Shown: positions 44,252-56,636, counted from the stretch's first letter. The stretch: DNA of 64,000 bases from Lampris incognitus (GCF_029633865.1 NC_079213.1:95825320-95889319), one strand, 5' to 3'. The notes: generated from the sequence alone by a model not told the origin. Made by a program: numbers and translations.

Positions 44252-45147
44252 ACTGTTAAATTTCTATCCTGGTTTAAATATAAACATTGATGACATGCAG
44301 GCTGGGTAACCCAGCAACTGAGGATGCACAAGCCAGTGCATTCTTAGTGCCAGTCCCAAGCCTGGATAAATGGGGAGGGTTGCGTCGGGAAGGGCATCCG
44401 GCGTAAAATCTTTGCCAAATCAAATATGTGGATCATAAATAAGATTTCCATACCAGATCAGTCGAGGCCCGGGTTACCAACGACCGCCACCGGTACTGTT
44501 AACCAGCAGGGTGCCGGTGGAAACTATGCTACTGTTGGGCGAAGGAGAAGGCATATCCAGAGGCAGCGAGAGAGGAGGAAAGGTAGGAGTGTGGCGGTGA
44601 AAGTTGGAATTTTAAATGTTGGCACTATGACTAGTAAAGGGAGAGAGCTGGCTGATATGATGGAAAGAATAAAGGTAGGCATACTGTGTGTGCAAGAGAC
44701 CAGGTGGAAGGGCAGTAAGGCCAGGAGTATCGGAGGTGGGTTCAAACTCTTCTACCGTGGTGCGAATGGGAGGAGAAATGGGGTAGGGGTAATTCTGAAG
44801 GAAGTGTATGTCAAGAGTGTGCTGGAGGTGAAGAGATTGTCAGACAAAGTGATGAGTATGAAGCTGGAAATCGAAGGTGTATTGCTGAATGTCATCAGCG
44901 CATATGCCCCGCAAGTTGGGTGTGAGATGGAAAAGAAAGAAGAATTCTGCAGTGAGTTGGATGACGTGGAGAGGGTACCCAAGGAGGAGAGAGTGGTGAT
45001 TGGAGTGGACTTCAATGGACATGTTGGTGAAGGCAATAGAGGTGATGAGGTGGTGATGGGTAGGTATGGTGTCAAGGAGAGAAATGTAGAAGGACAGATG
45101 GTGGTCGATTTTATGAAAAGGATGGAAATGGCTGTGGTGAATACATA

Positions 45148-45830
45148 CACTCACCGGCCACTTTATTAGGCACACCTGTCCAACTGCTCGTTAACGCAAA
45201 TTTCTAATCAGCCAATCACATGGCAGCAACTCAATGCATTTAGGCATGTAGACATGGTCAAGACGATCTGCTGCAGTTCAAACCGAGCATCAGAATGGGG
45301 AAGAAAGGTGATTTAAGTGACTTTGAACGTGGCATGGTTGTTGGTGCCAGACGGGCTGGTCTGAGTATTTCAGAAACTGCTGATCTACTGGGATTTTCAC
45401 GCACAACCATCTCTAGGGTTTACAGAGAATGGTCCGAAAAAGAGAAAATATCCAGTGAGCGGCAGTTCTGTGGGCGAAAATGCCTTGTTGATGCCAGAGG
45501 TCAGAGGAGAATGGCCAGACTGGTTCGAGCTGATAGAAAGGCAACAGTAACTCAAATAACCACTCATTACAACCGAGGTATGCAGAAGAGCATCTCTGAA
45601 CACACAACACGTCGAACCTTGAGGCAGATGGGCTACAGCAGCAGAAGACCACACCGGGTGCCACTCCTGTCAGCTAAGAACAGGAAACTGAGGCTACAAT
45701 TCGCACAGGCTCACCAAAATTGGACAATAGAAGATTGGAAAAACGTTGCCTGGTCTGATGAGTCTCGATTTCTGCTGCGACATTCGGATGGTAGGGTCAG
45801 AATTTGTACCTAATAAGTGGCCAGTGAGTG
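45148..45830 (+). mobile_element. Tc1-like transposon, copy 2 (internal deletion, nested in RTE)
   Basis: A 683-bp derivative of the 6293-7511 element. The first 650 bp (5' end and transposase N-terminus) match at about 97%, then the sequence jumps after RVRI to the last 25 bp. The TA duplication is at 45146-45147 and 45831-45832. The left open frame 45295-45813 keeps the HTH domains and only the first catalytic aspartate. Confidence 0.93.
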
Positions 45831-46914
45831 TATTTCAAGAAGAGGGAGGAACATGGGGTGATGTACAAGAGTGGAGGAAAGTGCACACAAGTAGACTATA
45901 TCTTATGTAGAAGGCGCGATCTGAAAGGGATTGGAGACTGCAAGGTGGTGACAGGGGAGAACGTAGATAGGCAGCATCGGATGGTGGTCTGTTGGATGAC
46001 TTTGGAGACCAAGAAGAGGAAGCGAGTGAAGGCAGAGCCAAAGATCAAATGGTGGAGGTTGAAGAAGGAAGACTGTTGTGTGGAGTTCAGGGAGGAGTTA
46101 AGACAGGCACTGGGTGGTATTGAACAGTTGCCGGATGGCTGGGCAACCACTGCAGAAATGGTGAGGGAGTCAGCTAGGAAGGTACTTGGTGTGTCATCAG
46201 GACAGAGGAAGGAAGGCAAGGAGACTTGGTGGTAGAATGAGGAAGTACAGCAAATTATACAGAGGAAGAGGTTGGCAAAGAAGAAGTGGGATAGTCAGAG
46301 AGATGAAGAAAGTAGCCATGAGTACAAGGAGACACAAGCTAAAGTGAAGAGAGAGGTGGCAAAGGCAAAGGAAAAGGCGTATGGTGAGTTGTATGATAGG
46401 TTAGACACTAAGGAAGGAGAAAAGGACTTGCACCGATTGGCTAGACAGAGGGACTGAGCTGCGAATGATGTGCAGCAAGTTAGGGCGATCAAGGATAGAG
46501 ATGGAAATGTGCTGACAAGCTAGGAGAGTGTGCTGAGAAGGTGGAAGGAGTACGTTGAGGGGCTGATGAATGAAGAAAATGAGAGAGAGAGAAGGTTGGA
46601 GGATGTGGGGATCGTGAATCGGGAAGTGCAGTGGATTAGCAAGGAGGAAGTGAGGGCAGCTATGAAGAGGATGAAGAGTGGAAAGGCAGTTCGTCTTGAT
46701 GACATACCTGTGGAGACATGGAGATGTTTAGGAGAGATGGGAGTGGGGTTTTTAACTAGATTGTTTAACACAATCTTGGAAAGTGAGAGGATGCCTGAGG
46801 AGTGGAGAAGAAGCATACTGGTACCGATTTTCAAGAACAAGGACGATGTGCAGAACTGTAACAACTACAGAGGTATAAAGTTGATCAGCCACAGCATGAA
46901 GATCTGGGAAAGAG

Positions 46915-47188
46915 ATTACATTACATTACATTACAATCATTTAGACGCTTTTATCCAAAGCGACTTACAATAAGTGCATTTAATGTAGGAAATCAAGAGA
47001 ACTACTAGTCATCAGAGGTCATAAGTGCATCTTCTCTCTAAACAAGCATCTAAGAGCAAAACCAGTGCTGAAGTAAAAGTGCGAGAGATGATTTTTTTAA
47101 TGAGTGAATACAATAAGTGCTAAGAGCAAGTAACAGGGTAGTAGTTCTTGAAGAGGTGAGTTTTCAACTTGCGCCGAAAGATGGGCAG
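46915..47188 (-). mobile_element. L2 LINE 3' end fragment nested in RTE
   Basis: Minus-strand 3' end of an L2-type LINE with its (ATGTA)n-like tail (attacattacattac) at the left. It is closely similar to 56637-56909. It ends at gaaagatgggcag, where RTE sequence resumes. Confidence 0.86.
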
Positions 47189-48391
47189 GTTAAGAGGAGA
47201 GGTGACGATTAGCGAGCAGCAGTATGGTTTCATGCCACGAAAGAACAACACAGATGCAATGTTTGCTTTGAGAATGTTGATGGAGAAGTATAGAGAAGGC
47301 TAGAAGGAGTTACATTGTGTTTTTGTAGATTTAGAGAAAGCATACGACAGGGTGCCGAGAGAGGAGGTGTGGTATTGTAAGAGGAAGTTGGGAGTTGCAG
47401 CGAAGTATGTAGGAGTGGTGCAGGATATGTATGAGGGAAGTGTGACAATGGTGAGGTGTGCGGTTGGAATGACAGATGGGTTCAAGGTGAGGGTGGGATT
47501 ACATCAAGGATCGGCTCTGAGCCCTTTCTTGTTTGCAATGGTGATGGACAGGTTGACAGACGAGATCAGGCAGGAGTCTCCATGGACGATGATGTTCGCA
47601 GATGACATTGTGATCTGTAGCGAGAGTAGAGTGCAGGTTGAGGAGAGCCGGGAGAGGTGGAGGTATGCACTGGAGAGAAGAGGAATCAAAGTCAGTAGGA
47701 GCAAGACGGAATACCTGTGTGTGAATGAGAGGGAGGACAGTGGAATGGTCAGGATGCAAGGAGTGGAGGTGACAAAGGCATATGAGTTTAAATACTTGGG
47801 GTCAACTGTCCAAAGTAACGGAGAGTACAGGAAAGAGGTAAAGAAGAGAGTGCAGGCAGGGTGGAGTGGAGAGTGTCAGGAGTGATTTGCGAAAGAAGGG
47901 TACCAGCAAGAGTTAAAGGGAAGGTTTACAAGATGGTTATGAGACCAGCTATGTTATATGGTTTGGAGACAGTGGCACTGACGAAAAGGCAGGGGGAGGA
48001 GCTGGAGGTGGCAGAGTTGAAGATGCTAAGATTTTCATTGGGAGTGATGAAGAAGGACAGGATTAGGAACAATTACATTAGAAGGACTGCTTAAGTTGGA
48101 CAGTTTGGAGACAAAGCAAGAGAGACAAGATTGAGATGACTTGGACATGTGTGGAGGAGAGATGTTGGGTATATTGGGAGAAGGATGCTGAATATGGAGC
48201 TGCCAGGGAAGAGGAAAAGAGGAAGGCCAAAGAGGATGTTTATGGATGTGGTGAGGGAAGACATGCAGTTGGCTGGTGTGACAGAGGAAGATGCAGAAGA
48301 CAGGAAGAAATGGAAATGGATGATCTGCTGTGGCGACCCCTATCGGGAGCAGCCGAAAGTAGTCATAGTAGATGACATGCAGGTTGGGTAA

Positions 48392-49491
48392 TGGCTGGCA
48401 AGTGAGGCAGTAACCACATGACTGACAAGGACCACCGATTTACTTTCTCAGTGAGAACGTAAAACCAGAAAATGTTTTGCAAGGCATACACAAAAGTCGA
48501 CATTCCCACAGTAGCAACGGCAACTTCAGTTACATTGATAAAGTTTAGGTTTAAGGGTAGGAAGTAGTTAAATTTTGGATTAAGGTTAAATTAGTGGTAT
48601 ACCTGGCATGTCTCCTACAGATGCTGAAGGGTTCCTTGCATGTCAATATCTACGCCCCCCCCCCAAAATGTCGATATTTCACTCCATGAAATGAGAACAG
48701 TCATCATTTCGTAGCGAATTCAGGGGGCAGCTGGGAGCCACCGCAGCTTGACACGAACCCAGGCCGCCCACACCATGGGCAACTGCGCTTACCAGTCAAC
48801 TCAAGGGTCCGACCCATTAGCCAATGGGCTAGTGAGTCTACACATCCGTGGTTGTTACAATATCTATCCATCTTTTTATTTTGGTCAATATTGTTACGGG
48901 AAAAAAAAGAAGAAAAAAAAGCAACACATTATCAGTTTCACAAGTAGTTAGACCATTAGGAGAAAAGTGGATTTCAAGATTTATGACCAAACATCAAAAA
49001 TCTTTTAAAACAAAATATTTTCGTGAATGATGTAGAGGATTTTGCATTCCAGACAAAAGCACAAAGGAGCAAATTTTCCCTAATGCTTTTCTGCTTTCTC
49101 TCACAGCATAGTTTACAAACAAATTTCAGTACCTGTTACTGCCTCCAAAAACACACTAATTTAAACATTAAAACGTGTTGAGCCTGACTGAGAAGAATGC
49201 CTCTTTTAGCTCTATCATTATGTGCTGAGAGGGTATTTTCATTTTGGTGCTTCACCCCTCGGAGAATTGTTGATCCTCTAACCTTCACATACACTGATGC
49301 ATGCACCCACAAATGTTCAGTCGGTCTCACTTTTATCTTCGGAGTCCCGTTGCCCGCCCTTCCTCTTAATCTCCTGTTCACCTTCAAACATGAGCCCACT
49401 GTCAGAACGGAGTTTCTCTATTCAGGGATGTGCTGCGTGAGATGACGTAGAGGAGGAAGACCCCACCCCACCCAACTACTGCACCCACGCA

Positions 49492-49529
<38 letters not shown>

Positions 49530-52028
49530 ACCATCTCCCTCATTTATCCCCCTCCACCCATGCACTCCCTTCCTCCCCCGCTTCTCCCCTCCCCAGATTG
49601 TCTTTTCACAGAGCGACTCCAGGCGCAGTACGAATGCGTGGGAGATGCCGATGACTCACTCGGCTCCTCTCTTGTTCACTATTAGATGGCTGTTCCATTC
49701 CTCACCTATTAGCTGCAGCTAAATCGATGCGATGGAAACAGCAGATAAGTGCAAAATGATGTCGCTTCATCACTGTGTGGGCTAGATGGCCTTGGCAGTA
49801 AAAAAAAATTGTTTTTTTAAAATTGTTAAACCAAGGAAGGTTGCTGACGTTTGCTATTGAGTTGCGTATCGAACAGCTTCATGAACATATTTTGTCACGC
49901 AAACTCAAAATATCGATGACCATCCGTGGCTAAATGTTCCAAAAAAGGCTAGTTGACCTCAAACAACCATGTCTTAAGGCCTGCTTACGGTGCACAATAT
50001 GGCAGTGAAAGGCACTTCGGTTGCACACAGAGTCCAATCCCCAATCCCTCGCAACAACACGAGCCTCTTCTGTCAGACACGTAGCATCTGGCTGCCGGTG
50101 CGAGCTGGATACAGGCAAGGACGGCCAGACACCACGATTTTATCTTTCATTCTCCTTCAAAATAGGTTGAAGAGCACAAGGACCTAGTGAAGAATGTAAG
50201 CGTTTCCTTGTGAATGAATCATACTGAGAAAAAGAAAAAAGTGTGTGTGTGTGAGTGTGTCAGCAAGAGAGCGAGACAGAGAAATAAGAGGAGGGGGAAG
50301 CATGAGAGGAACACAGGAGTGAGGCTAACAGACTGAGGGATATTTAACTGTATTTTGAATCTCAAGCAGATAACAGCCAACATGAATGGATTGGTGCCAC
50401 AGAGGGATGTGGTGACAAAGTAAAAAAAGAAAAAGAAAAAAAACTGTCAGAAAAGACAGGACACAGACAGAAACGGGGGGGGGGGTCAAAGAGACAAGAG
50501 AGAAGGAGACGAGAGAGAATGGGAGAAAACCCTGGAAAGCTGATTATGCAGCATCTTCCTCCCACACAGTCCGCCCACGCTCTCTCTCTCTTCCTCCTCC
50601 TCCTTCTCTCTGCGCAGGATTCCTCTCTACCCCCCCGTCCCCCCACCCCCCTCTCTTCTCAGCTGCGTCATCCAGTACCCCACCACCCTAAGGACTGAGC
50701 ACATCTCTTCACCGCTTGGCGAACATGTACACATACACATACACATTCATACACACATACCAAAACAAAACACCATCTGTTTTGTTTGTTGAGGTCCAGC
50801 TTTCCACATTCTTTGAATTTCAGCTCTGTGTTTCATTAAAACTTAGTGAGAGATCCCTCCACAAACTGATGTCACCCTCCCTCCTCCAGAATGTTCCACT
50901 GCTGCTGTGCAATGGCTGCATAGAGGATGCTTGTCACTGAATTTCCTGCCTTTTAATTTGATGGAAGACAAAGATAGAAGAAACCAGCACGCTTGCATGT
51001 GGGATGTAATGTTAGGTTATACATTTCCCCACCTGTCCAGTGTATGTCCCCCAGGATTTGGTAGTCGGGTGAGATTTGGGGATCACCGCTACTTGGGGGG
51101 TGTATGTAGCTGTAGGTGGATGCTCTCTTCCAGGAGAGATTAGATGACAAGTGGGAAAGACACTTTCACCTCAGTCTCATCCTTCCTGTCTGTTCCATTC
51201 ACACACCCACATGACCCTAATGACCATTCCGCTCCGGTTGGTCCTCCTGCAGCCGACCTGAGAGGAGAAACAGACTGGGGTCAGTGCTGGGGTGGATTAA
51301 AAGCATGACTGACTCCTGGTGCCCTCTGTCAGGAGACAACACTGGCAGGACTTTTCTGCTCACAGTGAAATTGGACCTTCAAAGCCAGACATGGAGTGGT
51401 CAACCTCACACTGCGGAAAGAATTTTACATAGTAGGAGGCAATCCACCCACAATAGGCATAAGTTCAGCACATAGCGCTTGAGAGGTTCAGCAGGAATGA
51501 CAAGCAACATAGACAGAAGACACATGAAAAACATACTGAAGTTAGGACTGGATATGTAGCAATGTGATCTCTTAAAAGCCTGTCTTTAGAAGTAAAAAAA
51601 AAAAGAAGAAAAAAATCACATTGGAAAAAGAGTAGCTGTTTCTGTTTGTTAAGCTCTTTGCTAGCTAGCTACTTTGATAACAGCAGCTATTCTCCTGGAG
51701 GTCCGTTAACGTACAAGGTCAAATGTACAACAAGGTCTAAGGGTAAAGGGCCGTTGTAAATTGTTGTCATTGTTGTGACGGCAAAGCCTGGGTTCCCCAA
51801 TTTTTTTAAAGAATCCTTCTCCATAACTTTTCAAGGACCTTTTCCATGACTTTTGCTTTAACATAAATGACTGCCGCTACTTAGGGAAAGTCATACTATT
51901 CAGTATTATCCATCAGTGGAAGAAGACTCATCAGTCTCTGAATGCACTGTGTGACTGTCTGCAGGTCGTTGAACATACCCCCAAAACCTCAGTGATGGGC
52001 AACCTCAGCGGCTAAAACTATGGCTTAA
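48392..52028. other. 3.6 kb without recognised gene
   Basis: Low-complexity and AT-rich sequence with (CA)n at 49496-49526 and CT-rich runs at 50575-50660. One short frame at 49599-49686, after a cccccag acceptor-like site, reads ERLQAQYECVGDADDSLGSS and ends in TAG. It looks like a possible terminal exon but has no recognised family. Confidence 0.35.
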
Positions 52029-52044
52029 AAAATATGTAATCTCA

Positions 52045-52482
52045 GGCATCCGGGTGGCTGTCTATTCTGTCGTCTACCAACAATGGGGATCGCCGGTTCG
52101 AATCCCCGTGTTACTTCCGGCTTGATTGGGTGCCCCTACAGACACAATTGGCCGTGTCTGCGGGTGGGAAGCCGGATATGGGTATGTATCCTGGTCGCTG
52201 CACTAGCACCTCCTCTGGTCGGTCAGGGTGCCTGTTAGGGGGTGGGGGGTGGGACTGGGGGGAATAGCATGATCCTTACACGCGCTACATCCCCCTGGTG
52301 AAACTCCTCACTGTCAGGTGAAAAGAAGCGGCTGGTGACTCCACATGTATCGGAGGAGGTATGTGGTAGTCTGCAGCCCTCCCCGGATTGACAGAGTGGG
52401 TGGAGCAGCAACCAGGACAGCTCACAAGAGTGGGGTAACTGGTCGGATACAATTGGGGAGAAAAAGAGGGGGAAAAAAATAG
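52045..52482 (+). mobile_element. tRNA-derived SINE family A, copy 8
   Basis: Plus-strand copy with B-box ggttcgaatcccc and tail gggggaaaaaaatag. The target duplication aaaatatgtaatctca at 52029-52044 and 52483-52498 is perfect over 16 bp. Confidence 0.94.
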
Positions 52483-52774
52483 AAAATATGTAATCTCACC
52501 TAAACATCATGTCAAAAATATGCGATCTCACTAGATAAAAATATAATTTTATAACACTGCTTTACAATTTTCTAATAATATTTCCAGGATGCTTGATAAC
52601 ATTTATCATTTTCTAGGTATCTTCCATGACTGGACAACTGGTCAGAACATTTTCAGGTTTTCCAGTATGGATGGGAACTATGAAAGCCCTCCAGGACTTA
52701 ATTGTAATTTAGGGCTTTATATCTTACTTAACTTGAAATAGCACAGAAACAGCACTACATTCATTAAATAATGC

Positions 52775-53759
52775 TTGACAAAAAACATAAACCCAAAATT
52801 GACACATCACACAACATTTACAACACCAGAAATTCTCAGAGTGAATTTAATGCTTTTGTACATTAAGCCCAACAACATGCTGCAGTATGTCCACAGAGAA
52901 AGCAACCACCCACCCTCCATCTTGAAGAACATCCCAGAAAGCATTAATAGAAGACTTTCAAAATAATCATCTAATGACTCCATCTTCAATGAAGCTACAC
53001 CCCCATACCAAGATGCATTACAAAAGAGCGGCTACAATTTTAAGCTCAAGTACAACCCACCATTACACACTGATTGCCAGCAAATCAACAAATGTAGCAG
53101 AAAAGAAATATCACCTGGTACAACCCACCTACAGTGATACCGTGGCCACAAACATCGGTAAGCAGTTTTTTGAACTTTTGGATAAGTGCTTTACCCCAGA
53201 TCATCAATTGAGGAAGATATTCAGTAAGAACACCATCAAAATTAGTTACAGCTGCATGCCTAACATTCAACAAATAATATTGTCCCACAACACAAGAATC
53301 ATGAACAAATCAATGACACCTTCATCAGAACTGGACTCCCCAAGCTGCAACTGCCGTGTGAATGACTCGTGCCCCCTCAGAAGAAAATGCCAGACGAATG
53401 AAGTTATCTACCAAGCTACGGTGACGAGAGATGACAACGGCAAAATAGAGACATATGTCAGTCTAACAGAGGAAACATTCAAAAAGAGGTTTAATGCACA
53501 TGTGTAGCTTAAAAACAACTGTTTGAAGACTGTACCATCTTTAAGCCGTTACATCTGGTCATTTGCGGACAGAAACATTAATTATTCAACCACATGGAAA
53601 ATCCTCTCAAAGAACAGGGCATATTCAACCAGCAGTAAAATGTGCAATCTATGTCTAGCTAAAAAATATTTTATCATTTGCAAACCAGATATGTCCACAC
53701 TGAACAACAGGAATGAATTGGCCAGCAGTTGCAGACATAGATATAAGCATCTATTTTGA
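52775..53759 (+). pseudogene. Penelope-like element: RT C-terminus and GIY-YIG endonuclease, broken
   Basis: Frames in order carry [20 protein letters not shown] (end of the reverse transcriptase), ISYSCMPNIQQIILSHN, the Cys-rich linker CNCRVNDSCPLRRKC, then a GIY-YIG-like nuclease. There the expected tyrosines and glycine read as VIYQATV and TYVSLTEETFKKRF. A stop at 53505-53507 separates YIWSFADRNINYSTTWKILS and CNLCLAKKYFIICKPDMSTL. A frameshift lies near 52965. A likely 3' tail runs to about 54010 (tttattgacagctgatcatt). The glycine of YIG is replaced by serine, a further sign of decay. Confidence 0.78.
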
Positions 53760-54026
53760 AATTATAAATACATCATGACAATAGACAAATACCAAACACC
53801 CCCCCCCAAGTGGACTGTTAGCGATCACGTGTTTTTGACTTTTTGAATGTTGCACCTCTCCCTTCCCCATTGGATGTTGTGCACGTGACGTGCAAGATGA
53901 GGCAGTAAATGGTATATACTTTCCCGTGTAGCTTTATTGACAGCTGATCATTGCTTATGGCATGAAACAGGCTTGTATTGTCTCATAAAGAATTTACCTG
54001 ACTCACTGGATTATGGATTTTATATG

Positions 54027-54074
<48 letters not shown>

Positions 54075-54340
54075 TATACGTATATATATATATGTATAGA
54101 TAGATAGATAGATATCTATATATAAATCATGAAATAACATTATCATCATCATCATCACCATTATGACTACTATTGTCACCTTACATATTTTTATTCCTAT
54201 TGTCTCTACCACCATCATAGCAATTGTACAATAATAACAACCAAAGTATAAACTATCTGTGTTATGTTACCAGTAGCCCTCCCTGAATTACATCAGACAT
54301 ATTTTCCATTCCACTGTCCATGTCTTTTAAAGTGGGTAGT
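53760..54340. other. Penelope-like tail and AT microsatellites
   Basis: The first 250 bp probably belong to the Penelope-like element. 54026-54120 is a compound (TA)n/(CA)n/(TAGA)n microsatellite. No gene. Confidence 0.45.
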
Positions 54341-54342
54341 TA

Positions 54343-55975
54343 CAGTGGCTTGCAAAAGTATTAATACCCCTTGAACTTTTCCACATTTTGTCACGTTACG
54401 ACCACAAACATAAATATATTTTATTGGATTTTTATGTGAAAGACCAACACAAAGTGGCACACAACTGTGAAGTACAAAGAAAATTACACATGATTTAAAA
54501 ATGTTTTTACAAATAAAAAAATGAAAAGTGTGGTGTGCAAAAGTATTCAGCCCCCTTTTCTCTGAGTGCAACCAATTGCCTTCAGAAGTTGCCTGATGAT
54601 TGCTGAATGATCGAATGTTGACCTAATGACTAAATAGAGTCAACCTGTGTGTAATCTAATCTCAGTACAAATACAGCTGTTCTGTGATGGCCTCAGAGGT
54701 TTGTTAAGAGAATATTGGGGAGTAAACAGCATCATGAAGTCCAAGGAACACACCAGACAGGTCAGGGATAAAGTTGTGGAGAAGTTTAAAGCAGGGTTAG
54801 GCTATAAAAAGATTTCCCAAGCTTTGAACATCTCACGGAGCACTGTTCAATCCATCATCCGGAAATGGAAAGAGTATGGCACAACTGCAAACCTACCAAG
54901 ACACGGTTATCCACCTAAACTTACAGGCCGAACAAGGAGAGCACTGATCAGAGATGTAGCCAAGAGGCCCATGGTGACTCTGGACGAACTGCAGAGATCC
55001 ACAGCTCAGGTGGGGGAATCTGTCCACAGCACAACTATTCGTCGTGCACTGCACAAATCTGGCCTTTATGGAAGAGTGGCAAGAAGAAAGCCATTGTTAA
55101 AAGAAAACCATAAGAAGACCCGTTTGCAGTTTGCCAGAAGCCATGTGGGGGACACAGCAAAAATGTGGAAGAAGGTGCTCTGGTCAGATGAGACCAAAAT
55201 TGAACTTTTTGGCCTAAATGCAAAACGCTATGTGTGGCGGAAAACTAACACTGCACATCACTCTGAACACACCATCATCCCCACTGTCAAACATGGTGGT
55301 GGCAGCATCATGCTCTGGGGGTGCTTCTCTTCAGCAGGGACAGGGAAGATGGTCAGAGTTGATGGGAAGATGGGTGGAGCCAAATACAGGGCAATCTTTG
55401 AAGAAAACCTGTTTGAGTCTGCAAAAGACTTGAGACTGGGGCGGAGGGTCACCTTCCAGCAGGACAACGACCCTAAACATAAAGCCAGGGCTACAATGGA
55501 ATGGTTTAAAACACAACATATTAATGTGTTAGAATGGCCCAGTCAAAGTCCAGACCTAAATCCAATTGAGAATCTGTGGCAGCATCTGAAAACTGCCGTT
55601 CACAAACGCTCTCCATCTAATCTGACTGAGCTTGAGCTATTTTGAAAAGAAGAATGGGCAAAAAATTCAGTCTCTAGATGTGCAAAGCTGGTAGAGACAT
55701 ACCCCAAAAGACTTGCAGCTGTAGTTGCAGCAAAAGGCGGTTCCACAAAGTATTGACTCAGGGGGGCTGAATACTTTTGCACACCGCACTTTTCAGTTTT
55801 TTATTTGTAAATTTTTTTTTTAAATCATGTATAATTTTCTTTGTACTTCACAATTGTGTGCCACTTTGTGTTGGTCTTTCACACAAAATTCCAATAAAAT
55901 ATATTTATGTTTGTGGTCGAAACGTGACAAAATGTGGAAAAGTTCAAGGGGTATGAATACTTTTGCAAGCCACTG
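54343..55975 (+). mobile_element. Tc1-like transposon with long inverted repeats
   Basis: A 1633-bp element with terminal inverted repeats of about 200 bp, starting cagtggcttgcaaaagtatt. The motif gcaaaagtatt recurs at the inner end of each repeat (54538, 55772), giving an IR/DR layout like that of Sleeping Beauty-type Tc1 elements. TA duplication at 54341-54342 and 55976-55977. It carries an almost intact transposase. Confidence 0.95.
54734..55645 (+). pseudogene. Tc1-like transposase, truncated by one stop codon
   Basis: From MKSKEHTRQVRDK: paired HTH domains with GYKKISQALNISRSTVQSII and a linker, then the DDE domain with aspartates in LWSDETKIELFG and FQQDNDPKHKA and glutamate in NPIENLWQHLK (34 residues between the second D and the E). 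The frame ends at TGA 55643-55645 after LTELELF. In the same frame KEEWAKN and TYPKRLAAVVAAKGG continue to a natural stop at 55755. So one nonsense change removes about 36 C-terminal residues; the catalytic triad is complete. The ATG at 54734 was chosen over the upstream one at 54647 because Tc1 transposases begin with this HTH. Confidence 0.9.
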
Positions 55976-55977
55976 TA

Positions 55978-56634
55978 TTTTCTTGCGAGATCAGACCTGG
56001 GAGTAAATTGCACTCGGACACTGCATGTAGGATCACTGTTGACTGCACAGGGTTTGTCCTTGGTTTGGTCACTGGAAAACAGCCATGAGATGCATGTCTT
56101 GTAAAATAATCATGTCTAGATAAATGTGAAGCTTTTATACAGTGCATCTGGGATTTTATTCACAGCGATATTTCTGATAAAAGCTACTACTAAACATTGA
56201 AATATGTATTGAGGTGGTACATTTTATTTTATTTTTTTACACTTCATCAGTATGATTATGCATTATGATCACATTCAGTTTGTATGGGCAGAAAAGGGCG
56301 ATGCATGCAACTTAATTTGCAATTTCATGATTATACTCATAGTTGCACTGCTGAGCAGTAATCAAAATTTGACATACCTTGAATAACTTGCATAATCAGA
56401 CAAGTTTTTTGTATTTTTTAGAAATGTTGGAAAACTTTTTTAAAAATACAAGATTTACCCATCTTTTTCACAATTTTATTCATGTAACAGTCCCATGACA
56501 ACTAGCAGTCTAAGACAAGACCAAGGACTTTCATTGAATTTACTTGCTCAATAGGCATGTTATAAATAGATTTATGCAAGGTTTTATTTTGAGGGTAGCT
56601 AGCAACCACAGTTCTGTTTTGTTTTTTTATTAGA
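55978..56634. other. Intergenic, no feature seen
   Basis: AT-rich sequence between two mobile elements; no supported ORF. Confidence 0.4.
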
Positions 56635-56636
56635 AT

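Larger units (their letters stand above)
44426..48375 (+). pseudogene. RTE-type ORF2 (AP endonuclease and reverse transcriptase), broken
   Basis: The endonuclease part spans 44590-45140 and resumes at 45833: KVGILNVGTMTSKGRELADM, CVQETRWKG (catalytic Glu), VDFNGHVGEG and QVDYILCRR. The RT part carries VRLDDIPVETWR, the palm motif DLEKAYDRVPRE at about 47330 and the catalytic FADD at about 47600, then [19 protein letters not shown]. Stops at 46234, 46455 and 46522, several shifts and two insertions destroy it. The enzyme would nick target DNA and copy the element RNA; this copy cannot. Confidence 0.85.
44291..48391 (+). mobile_element. RTE-type LINE, near full length, with two nested insertions
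   Basis: It starts with the 5' UTR (gatgacatgcaggctgggta) and ends after the 3' UTR text gcgacccctatcgggagcag. It is interrupted by a Tc1 derivative at 45148-45830 and an L2 fragment at 46915-47188. The last 20 bases (48372-48391) nearly repeat the first 20. The 3' part is present again as a truncated copy at 2660-3337. Confidence 0.85.

Noticed and set aside
44524-46864. Minus-strand frames across the RTE LINE
   Set aside because: The real reverse transcriptase and endonuclease motifs are on the plus strand; the minus frames are Ser/Pro-rich shadows.
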